64,000 nt of DNA, taken from assembly GCA_963751425.1 (NCBI GenBank), contig CAVVUF010000002.1, positions 744,001-808,000 of the forward strand. The letters run 5' to 3'. Positions 46,293 through 53,429 of the stretch are shown in pieces. The DNA is from CAVVUF01 sp963751425 (GTDB lineage: Bacteria > Chloroflexota > Anaerolineae > Anaerolineales > UBA4823). How positions within the stretch are numbered: position 1 is the first letter of the stretch; each line of letters opens with the position of its first letter. The position numbers and the translations under genes were made by a program. The notes under the pieces were generated by a model that saw only the letters and a program-made list of their open reading frames with translations, had not been told where the DNA came from and did not search any database.

Positions 46293-46445
46293 TTACGCTT
46301 CCTTCGGCAGGAACAGGTTCACCTTTGTGCCGCAGTTTGGGCAGACGCCCTTTGCCATCCTGCGCCCATTTTCACTGGTGACAACTTTCGCGTTCTTCAT
46401 CGCCACTTTCTTCTTGCACTTGACACAATAACCCATGTATTCCAT
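46293..46445 (-). CDS. Small zinc-ribbon protein, DUF5679-like
   Basis: The 50-residue protein has two CxxC knuckles, 'YCVKCKKKV' and 'GVCPNCGTKV', 25 residues apart, and a basic middle (MKNAKVVTSENGRRMAKG). This is the DUF5679 pattern, often near DNA-binding or ribosomal functions; the role is unknown. GGAGGAAATACG precedes the ATG at 46445, which is therefore chosen over an in-frame start 57 bases upstream. It ends 7 bases from the shared terminator. Confidence 0.85.
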   Translation of the reverse strand: MEYMGYCVKCKKKVAMKNAKVVTSENGRRMAKGVCPNCGTKVNLFLPKEA

Positions 46446-46628
46446 CGTATTTCCTCCAGTCTGAAAGATAAGATAGGTTTGATCTTTTTTACCCAATCTC
46501 ACTCAAAAACCACGCACCATAAAATGGTGTTTTTGAGTGAATTACAAGAGTAATTATATCAGATTTAGCGCTTAATTTCTCTCTATTTTACCTGTTCGTT
46601 TAGCCTCACCCGGCTAGTAGGGGCGGGG

Positions 46629-47247
46629 TCACACCCCACTGCGCAGATCCTTCACTGTCCGCGGATCTACCGAGAACTCCAGCCACTCCACCGTCGTGCC
46701 GGGGCCGCCGGGGCACTGCGCCACCAGCCCCACCTGGACTGGGTCTACCAGAACTAGTTTGAAGAAGCGCACCAGGCGCCAGCTTTTCCCGTCCAGCGAG
46801 TAATGAAAGCCGAACACATCGCCAACCCGGCAGGCTTGCAGCCACACGTCTGGTGCCGCCAGGTCTGCTCCGTTCGCATCGTCCGAAACCCCGTTCGTCA
46901 CCACACTCACCGCTGCCAGGTTGCCCAGGTCGGTATATTCATAGCACAGCTTGCCCCAGTGTTGGGCATCCTGCCGCACAAGCAGCGCCGCTGCATCTCC
47001 GCCGGAGCGGGTGTTCGGCGGGTGCACGTGCGCTCGGGCAACAAAATTCCCGCTCACCTTCAGCCACAGATAGGGGGCATCATCCTTGACGTGCTTGCCG
47101 GTGGGATCCTGGAAGTAGTCCACCCGTTCGGGGGCTGTTACGCGGGCACCGCCGCCGGCCAAAGGCTCTACCTTAGCCGGAAGGTGCGTCCAACTCAAGC
47201 CCTTGGCTTTCAAGGCTTCAGGTGAGAAATTCTCGAATAAGGTTCAT
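46629..47247 (-). CDS. DUF1349 concanavalin-like domain protein (frameshifted near start)
   Basis: About 206 residues. 'YLWLKVSGNFVARAHVHPPNTRSGGDAAALLVRQDAQHWGKLCYEYTDLGNLAAVSVVTNGVSDDANG' and 'GFHYSLDGKSWRLVRFF' are DUF1349 hallmarks, a jelly-roll fold found in carbohydrate-active proteins. The true start is probably ATG at 47247 after GAGGGAGAAC, reading M-N-L then, once one extra base near 47238 is removed, FENFSPEALKAKGLSW. Without correction only a TTG at 47213 would open the frame. No signal peptide. Neighbour to a DUF1080 gene. Confidence 0.82.
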
Positions 47248-47349
47248 CGTTGTTCTCCCTCTGGAAAATGGATTGGTCACATTGCATGGATCACGCAAAA
47301 GGATCTTTCGCTCAAATCCTGCCGATCCTGTATAACCAGTTGATCGATC

Positions 47350-48003
47350 TTACTTCATCCGTGGCCCGTATTCGTTGGCGCCCTCTTTTGGCAGCGGTAC
47401 CGCCCAGATATTGCGGTACCAAACGATATCGCCGTGGTCCTGCAAGCGCAGGTGCCCTGGGAGCTGTACGTTCAAATCTGTCGGCGCGCCGGTCACCCCA
47501 GGCAGCTCTACGTTGTTCTGCACCACGCTGCCGTTGTGCACCACCGTCAGGCGGGTCTGCTCTTTGACCACCTTGCCCTCGCAGCGCGGCGCCCGGAAGA
47601 ACACATCATAGGTTTGCCACTCCAACGCCTTTTTGCAGGCGTTCGTCAGCGGGGCATACTGGTCGTAGATCCCGCCGCAGTCGCCCAGGCCGGGGACATC
47701 CCAGCCGGAAGAGTCGAGCACCTGGATCTCGTAGCGTCCCTGAAGGAAAACTCCGCTGTTCGATTTCTGCTGCCCCGTCTTATCGGGCATATCCGAGAGC
47801 CGGAACTCGAGGTGCAGGTAGAAATCGGTGAAGAGTTGCTTGGTGCAGATATCGCCTGTCTTGGGCACCACCTGCATGGCTCCATCCACCAGCAGCCACT
47901 CCACCTTCTCTCCATCCATCTTTGTCCAGTTCTCGAACGACTTGCCATCGAAAAGCACCACCGCCTCCTTAGGCGGTTTCAAATTGAGTGTGGTGAATAA
48001 CAT
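47350..48003 (-). CDS. DUF1080 (3-keto-disaccharide hydrolase-type) protein
   Basis: The 217-residue protein has 'AVVLFDGKSFENWTKMDG' at the N-terminus, 'FYLHLEFRLSDMPDKTGQQKSNSGVFLQGRYEIQVLDSSG' and 'GGIYDQYAPLTNACKKALEWQTYDVFFRAPRC', and 'IVWYRNIWAVPL' at the end, which together define DUF1080. Members cleave 3-keto-glycosides formed by sugar oxidoreductases; the Gfo/Idh/MocA enzyme elsewhere in the window could produce such keto-sugars. There is no signal peptide, although many family members are secreted. AAGGAGG precedes the start. Confidence 0.88.
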   Translation of the reverse strand: MLFTTLNLKPPKEAVVLFDGKSFENWTKMDGEKVEWLLVDGAMQVVPKTGDICTKQLFTDFYLHLEFRLSDMPDKTGQQKSNSGVFLQGRYEIQVLDSSGWDVPGLGDCGGIYDQYAPLTNACKKALEWQTYDVFFRAPRCEGKVVKEQTRLTVVHNGSVVQNNVELPGVTGAPTDLNVQLPGHLRLQDHGDIVWYRNIWAVPLPKEGANEYGPRMK

Positions 48004-48070
48004 AAAGGCCTCCTTACATTAGTTGAATTAATCATTGCATTTGCTATCATGGTGAGTTCCCACTAAGTTG

Positions 48071-48886
48071 TTATCCATTTGCTGAACCTCTTGGCTCCCA
48101 AATAGATGGATCGATATCTAGAGAATCTCGTAATTCCTTAAGGCGTTTTACTTGATCTTCGGTTCGATTTCTGGCAAGATTCCTGGGAGTAAGTAGGCTT
48201 ATAAATTTTTCATTTTCCCCTTCGGGTATACTGTTCAAGAGAATTGTTTTAAGTCGGGATACTGTTGCTAGTCGGTCTTCGGTGTGGTAAATCCCTGTTC
48301 CAACAGTAAGTATATCGGCTCCTGCTAAAGCAACTTCTCGAATATTATTTTCCTTGACACCACCATCAACTTCAATCGCAACATTTGCATTAATCTCCGT
48401 TAGCTTTCCTTTTAATTCTTCTATTTTTTCTATAACTTTTGATTGTAACGGCTGCCCTCCAAAGCCGGTAGGGACTGCCATTAAATTTGCCAGAGCAATC
48501 TTGTCAAGAAATGGGAATAATTTATAAGCAGGTGTCTCAAAATTAACAGCAATTCCAGGTAAAAGGTTATAACTTTTTATTCGTTCTATCACATCGAGGG
48601 GGCTATCCGTTGATTTTAGATGAAAAGTGATTATATCTGCTCCAGCATTATACATTTTTTCAATCCAGTTTATTGGATTCAAGGTCATTAAATGGACATC
48701 GACTGGTAAATCAGTCCACTCTCTAATGCGAGCTACTTCATAATCTCCAAAAGTTATTCTTGGAATAAAGGTATTATCCATGACATCAATTGTGAACAAA
48801 TCGACGCCAGCATGATCAACTTCTTCTATCTCGAATTTAATATTTCCATAATCGGCGTCTAGAATTGATGCGGCAATAACAGACAT
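48071..48886 (-). CDS. Ribulose-phosphate 3-epimerase family protein
   Basis: About 271 residues. 'SVIAASILDADYGNIKFEIEEVDHAGVDLFTIDVMDNTFIPRITFG' matches the Rpe barrel start with metal and catalytic Asp; 'PVDVHLMTLNP', 'ADIITFHLKST', 'LPGIAVNFETP', 'AVPTGFGGQPLQSKVIEKIEELK', 'NVAIEVDGGVKENNIREVALAGADILTVGTGIY' follow in family order. A roughly 45-residue C-terminal tail is extra. It interconverts ketopentose (or related) phosphates. The gene is visibly AT-richer than its neighbours, suggesting acquisition. ATG at 48886 is preferred over an upstream in-frame start. Confidence 0.85.
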   Translation of the reverse strand: MSVIAASILDADYGNIKFEIEEVDHAGVDLFTIDVMDNTFIPRITFGDYEVARIREWTDLPVDVHLMTLNPINWIEKMYNAGADIITFHLKSTDSPLDVIERIKSYNLLPGIAVNFETPAYKLFPFLDKIALANLMAVPTGFGGQPLQSKVIEKIEELKGKLTEINANVAIEVDGGVKENNIREVALAGADILTVGTGIYHTEDRLATVSRLKTILLNSIPEGENEKFISLLTPRNLARNRTEDQVKRLKELRDSLDIDPSIWEPRGSANG

Positions 48887-49078
48887 AACAATTCCTAGTA
48901 AAAGACTTTCTATAGCGGATATTTGCGAAGGGTAAACAGTGTGAGTTGTATTGGGCCTCACACCAAATTCATATTTCTCGTGAGTTTAATTCTACACCAA
49001 TTTCAGAAATAGAAGATCGAGTGCAATAGGTGTATGGGTACAGCGGGTCTGTCGAAGCAATCTCTTCCTATCCTGCTG

Positions 49079-51475
49079 TTACCCGCGTCCAGCACCTGCC
49101 AGGCCTTCCGCCGATGCTTTCACTGTGATCTCGCCCGCCTGCCCGGTGCTGCGCACCACCACCATCAGGCGTCCTTCAAAAGCTTTGCGCTTGCTGCCCA
49201 CGTACAGCTCCTCCGAAACTGGGTTCGCTGTCCCGACCGAGATCAGCTCTCCGGCTCCCGAGACCTCCAACGACACCTCCAGCTCAGACGCTTTGTTTGC
49301 CACGCCCTTGGCATCCACCACCTCCACCGTGACGTAAGCCAGGTCGCCAAATGCGCTCTGGATCGCCGGTCGATCCGGGGTCAAGCGCAGGGCTGCCGGG
49401 GCGGAGGCGCTTACCAGAGATGCCCGCCCGGTCTCCTTCCCCTGCGAGTACCCAACCGCCTCAATCCTGCCGGGCTGGTAGATCACTTCGAAAACCGCCT
49501 TGTTCTTCTGCGGTGCGCCGGCTGGCTTGCGGCCAAAGGAGACGCCGTTGATCTGCAGCTCAACCTCCTCGTCGGCAGAATAGACTTCCACCCGGGTGGG
49601 CTGGCCTTCGCAGCCTGGGAAGGTCCAGCTGTCGCTCACCGGCTCCCATCCCCACGGGTTAAAGCTGGCCTTCTTCTCATAATTCTGCGGGTTGTGCACC
49701 GCAATGAAAGGCTCCTGGCGCACGCCCCACAAGATGTCGCGGTAGTAAGACTGCGGGCGCTTGAAGCCGCAGATATCGATATCCCCGCAGTTGGCCAGGT
49801 GGTAGGGCCAGGGGTCCTGGGCAAAGAACAGCCCGCCGGGGGCGTCGAAGGTCACCTTGCCGATCCCTGATTCGCCCAGGTAATCCAGCGCGGTCCACAC
49901 GAAGTCGCCGATCACATTCGGCAGGCTTTCGGTGCTCTGCCAGAAGGCAAAAGCCTGGTGCGGCCAGGTCTCGGTACCGCAGATCACCCGCTCCTGGAAC
50001 TGCTGGCTGTCAAATGCATACCGGTTATTGAGGTAGTTATAGCCGCCCACATCCAGGGGGATGAAAAATGGGCGCGTGACGATCCCCCAGCGGTCCTTTT
50101 TGGGGTCTGTGGGAGTACCGTTCATCCAGTCCCATAAGTTTTCCAGCTTCGCCAGGTCGACCTCCGGGTTCGCCATCATCTCTTCAAACAGGGCTGGCAC
50201 GGCTGAAATCACCAGGCGGGTATTGTCCAGAAGGCGCACAAATGCCGCTTGCTTCCGGCACCAGGCATACCCGTCCGAGACGCCGGTGCGCTCAGGCACT
50301 TCATTGCCGATCGACCACATGATGATCGAAGGGTGGTTCCGGTCGCGCTTCACCATCGCTTCGGTATCGCGCTGCCACCAGTCATCGAACCACAGGTGAT
50401 AATCGTTGGGGTTTTTGCCCATGCGCCAGCAGTCGAAAGTCTCGTCGATCACCAGCATGCCCAGCCGGTCGCAGGCCTCCAGCATGGCTGGAGCGGGTGG
50501 GTTGTGCGCGCAGCGGATGGCGTTGAACCCGGCTGCCTTCATCAGCTCGATCTTGCGCTCCTCGGCCCGGTCGTAGCTGGCTGCGCCGAGCAGGCCGTTG
50601 TCATGGTGCACGCAGCCGCCCTTGAGCTTCATCGATACACCGTTCAAGCGGAAGCCCTGCTGTGGATCTACAGAAATCGAGCGGATGCCAAAGGTTGTCA
50701 TCTCTGCATCTAGTACCTGGTCTTCCGCCAGCACCTCGCTGGTCAGGCTGTAAAGATAAGGATCTTCCAGCGACCAAAGCCGGGCGGCGGCCAGGCTCAG
50801 CTCCTGCTCAGTATTGAGAATTCCCTCAGCCGGCACTTGCAGTGCGGTTTCCACCTGCCCCACCTGCTTCCCGCCTGCCTCCAGCACCGTTGTTCGCAGC
50901 ACCACTTTGGTCGGAGCGGCCGCATCGTTGGCCAGCTCCGTCGAGACCTTCACCTTCGCCTCTGCTGAAGAAACCTTCGGCGTGGTCACAAATATTCCCC
51001 AGGGTGCAATATGTACAGCCCCGCCCAGGCGCAGCCAGACGTGCCGGTAAAGCCCGGTGCCCGTGTACCAGCGCGAATTAGGCTGGGCGCTGTTGTTCAC
51101 CACCACGCTGACTTCATTTTCTGCGCCGTATTTCAAATAAGGCTGGATATCCACCAGAAAGCTGGTGTAGCCGTAGGGGTGGAAGGCCGCCACGCTGCCG
51201 TTGACTGATACCTTGGCGTTCATATATGCGCCTTCGAACTCCATCTGCACGCTGCGCCCCTGCCACGCTTCCGGTACCTGGAACTTCTTGCGGTAGGAAA
51301 TCACCCCGCTCCAGGCGAACCCGCCGCCGCTACCCGTGGAATGCTGCTGGCTGCGCGGCCTGGTAATGGAAGCGTCGTGCGGCAGCATCACCGGCTGCCA
51401 CTGCGCGAACAAAGCCGCCGCCATCCCCTGCGCTTCAGAAAATTCCCAACCTGCGTCGAATAATTCTTTGTTCAT
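49079..51475 (-). CDS. Glycoside hydrolase family 2, beta-galactosidase-like (intact)
   Basis: The 798-residue protein has no signal peptide. N-terminal sugar-binding sandwich ('ISYRKKFQVPEAWQGRSVQMEFEGAYMNAKVSVNG', 'HPYGYTSFLVDIQPYLKYG'), Ig-like domain, then TIM barrel with 'KLKGGCVHHDNGLLG', 'IRCAHNPPAPAMLEACDRLGMLVIDETFDCWR', acid/base Glu in 'SIGNEVPER' (about residue 388) and nucleophile Glu in 'CGTETWPHQAF' (about 500). 'WTALDYLGESGIG' and 'GDIDICGFKRPQSYYRDILWG' complete the active site; two C-terminal Ig-like domains follow. It is a close paralogue of the frameshifted 14909-17239 gene. AAGGAGACG precedes the ATG. Confidence 0.92.
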   Translation of the reverse strand: MNKELFDAGWEFSEAQGMAAALFAQWQPVMLPHDASITRPRSQQHSTGSGGGFAWSGVISYRKKFQVPEAWQGRSVQMEFEGAYMNAKVSVNGSVAAFHPYGYTSFLVDIQPYLKYGAENEVSVVVNNSAQPNSRWYTGTGLYRHVWLRLGGAVHIAPWGIFVTTPKVSSAEAKVKVSTELANDAAAPTKVVLRTTVLEAGGKQVGQVETALQVPAEGILNTEQELSLAAARLWSLEDPYLYSLTSEVLAEDQVLDAEMTTFGIRSISVDPQQGFRLNGVSMKLKGGCVHHDNGLLGAASYDRAEERKIELMKAAGFNAIRCAHNPPAPAMLEACDRLGMLVIDETFDCWRMGKNPNDYHLWFDDWWQRDTEAMVKRDRNHPSIIMWSIGNEVPERTGVSDGYAWCRKQAAFVRLLDNTRLVISAVPALFEEMMANPEVDLAKLENLWDWMNGTPTDPKKDRWGIVTRPFFIPLDVGGYNYLNNRYAFDSQQFQERVICGTETWPHQAFAFWQSTESLPNVIGDFVWTALDYLGESGIGKVTFDAPGGLFFAQDPWPYHLANCGDIDICGFKRPQSYYRDILWGVRQEPFIAVHNPQNYEKKASFNPWGWEPVSDSWTFPGCEGQPTRVEVYSADEEVELQINGVSFGRKPAGAPQKNKAVFEVIYQPGRIEAVGYSQGKETGRASLVSASAPAALRLTPDRPAIQSAFGDLAYVTVEVVDAKGVANKASELEVSLEVSGAGELISVGTANPVSEELYVGSKRKAFEGRLMVVVRSTGQAGEITVKASAEGLAGAGRG

Positions 51476-51565
51476 GGTTTCGTCTCCTTAGAAGATGCTT
51501 GTGGATGGTCCAAACCCCGCCTGCTCAGGAGATTATAGCATAGGGCGGTGATTGTTGTCTTCCCT

Positions 51566-51612
51566 CCCCGATGTTCTCATCGTCGCCCTCCGGGAGAGGG
51601 GTCGGGGGTGAA
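51566..51612. repeat. CCCTCC...GGGAGAGGGG-type intergenic element
   Basis: CCCTCCCCGATGTTCTCATC, then CCCTCCGGGAGAGGGGTCGGGGGTGAAAG, is a degenerate inverted repeat of the type found between genes in many bacteria. Related copies lie at 150-192 and 56745-56815. The rest of 51476-51747 holds divergent promoters that I cannot place, apart from a TATAAT at 51690-51695. Confidence 0.4.
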
Positions 51613-51747
51613 AGCGATCGAGCGAAGCTCGCCTCGGGTGATGGAACAAAAAACCACCCATATTAACCGAATAAACTGCAAACTCGCCGTATAATTAATC
51701 ATCAGGCTTCGCTGTTTTGGCTTAACTGACTCAGCCGGGAGAAAATC

Positions 51748-53289
51748 ATGGACAAGTTAGGACAAACAAACTTTGCAGGAATAAACATTCAGTTCAGTAA
51801 GGGTGATTGGAATGGCCTCCTGACATTGGTTACCGACAATCTGGCCAAGATTGTCCTCCTCCCCATTATCTTGATCGGCACCTTTCATTTTGCACCCGAG
51901 CTTGTCTTTGGCCGGATTTTGCCAGGTATCGGATTGGGCTTGTTTGTCGGCCTGAGTATGTTTACCTACCTGGGCATGAAACTGGCCAAAACGGAGCGGC
52001 GCACCGATGTCACTGCGCTGCCCTACGGGATTTCGACCCCGGCCATGTTTGTTTACTTATTTGCCATCATGGGCCCAGTCTATTTTGCAGGTAAGGATCC
52101 CTTACCTGCCTATCAGATTGGCTTAGGAGCCGCTTTTCTGAGCGGCCTGATCAAGATGGGCGGTGCATTCATCGGGCCGTGGCTCGAAAGAGTCATCCCC
52201 CGCGCCGGGCTGCTGGGTACCATGGCTGGCGTGGCGATTGTGTGGATTGCGATGGTTCCAAGCGCTATTATCTTTACGAGACCAATCATTGGCTTGCCCG
52301 TTCTTTTTGTGGTGCTGCTCGGCTTTTTAGGGAGTTACCAATTCCCCTTCCGCTTGCCGACTGGCCTTGTGGCCATTGGCCTCGGGGTGTTCCTGGGCTT
52401 TTTTACGGGTGATGCGACCATCAATTTTGCGGACGCCGGATTTTATCCCCCCATCCCTGTTTTGGGAAACCTTTGGGTCGGGCTGCAGTTGATCTTTCGT
52501 TCACCGGAGCTGTTTGCCATACTGATCCCTATCGAAATCTACAACTTTATTGAATCCATCGGCAATGTCAAAAGCGCGCAGGCTGCCGGTGACAATTACA
52601 ATATGCGCACCTCCGTCTGGGTGGATGGCTTGGGGACCTGTGTGGGGGCCTTATTCGGATCACCCTTCCCAACCACCATTTACCTGGGGCATCCCGCTTA
52701 CAAGCAAATGGGAGCGCGCCTCAACTATGCTTTTGCTACCGGTCTTCTGCTTTGGTTTGCCAGCCTGGTTGGCTTATTTGCCTTTTTGCAGCACCTCATT
52801 CCGGCGGCTGCGGTGGCGCCCCTACTTGTTTTTGTGGGGATTGTGATGTGTCAATATGCTTTCCAGTCCACTCCGGCTTATGGTGCGGCCATCGCCATTG
52901 CCCTGGTGCCGCACATTGCTGATCTGCTTAAGAAGCAGTTGGATGGTACCCTTCTAGAGGTGCTGCAGCAGGGGTCCGTGACGTCGGAGCTGACTTCCAG
53001 GCTGGCTCAAAACCAGGGGGTTTACTTCCAGAGCTATGCCCTGCTCTCTCACGGCGCCATCATCACCGGCTTGCTGTGGGGGTCTATGGTGGCTTGTATC
53101 ATTGATGCCGACCTGCGCAAAGCCATGTTCTTCAGCTTCATTGCCTTTTTACTCTCCCTCGTTGGGCTGATTCACGCTGCGCAGATTGGCCTGTCTTTCT
53201 CGCCCATCGCCATTGGCTATCTGTGCCTCACAGTGCTGTTTGGATTCTTTCATTTGAGACAGCCCCGCCGGCAGACGGCAGAAGGTTAA
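51748..53289 (+). CDS. NCS2-type (xanthine/uracil/AzgA-like) permease family protein
   Basis: The 513-residue polytopic membrane protein has about 12-13 hydrophobic segments. 'TERRTDVTALPYGISTPAMFVYLFAIMGPVYF' near residue 85 and 'LLIPIEIYNFIESIGNVKSAQAAGDNYNMRTSVWVDGLGTCVGALFGSPFPTTIYLGHPAYKQMGARLNYAFATGLLL' near residue 255 match the AzgA-like branch, whose signature acidic residues lie in the latter stretch. It likely imports a purine or related base with protons. GGGAGAAAATC precedes the ATG. It stands alone and is followed by a terminator. Confidence 0.82.
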   Translation: MDKLGQTNFAGINIQFSKGDWNGLLTLVTDNLAKIVLLPIILIGTFHFAPELVFGRILPGIGLGLFVGLSMFTYLGMKLAKTERRTDVTALPYGISTPAMFVYLFAIMGPVYFAGKDPLPAYQIGLGAAFLSGLIKMGGAFIGPWLERVIPRAGLLGTMAGVAIVWIAMVPSAIIFTRPIIGLPVLFVVLLGFLGSYQFPFRLPTGLVAIGLGVFLGFFTGDATINFADAGFYPPIPVLGNLWVGLQLIFRSPELFAILIPIEIYNFIESIGNVKSAQAAGDNYNMRTSVWVDGLGTCVGALFGSPFPTTIYLGHPAYKQMGARLNYAFATGLLLWFASLVGLFAFLQHLIPAAAVAPLLVFVGIVMCQYAFQSTPAYGAAIAIALVPHIADLLKKQLDGTLLEVLQQGSVTSELTSRLAQNQGVYFQSYALLSHGAIITGLLWGSMVACIIDADLRKAMFFSFIAFLLSLVGLIHAAQIGLSFSPIAIGYLCLTVLFGFFHLRQPRRQTAEG

Positions 53290-53369
53290 GGTCAATGACA
53301 AGGAACCATTCTGCCTATTCCGTATCCTCCTTATGTATCCTTGTCACCCGTGTTCATCAATGATTTAGA

Positions 53370-53412
53370 ACACCTCCCGAAATGGTCTTTCAGGAGGTGT
53401 CTTATTTTATTT
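53370..53412. terminator. Intrinsic terminator between permease and propeller genes
   Basis: ACACCTCC-C-GAAA (53370-53382) pairs with TTTC-A-GGAGGTGT (53388-53400), 12 pairs with one mismatch and a 5-base loop, followed by CTTATTTTATTT. It is oriented for the plus-strand permease and lies 80 bases after its stop; it can also serve the convergent gene. Confidence 0.82.
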
Positions 53413-53429
53413 CTCGTTCTTACCGCAAC

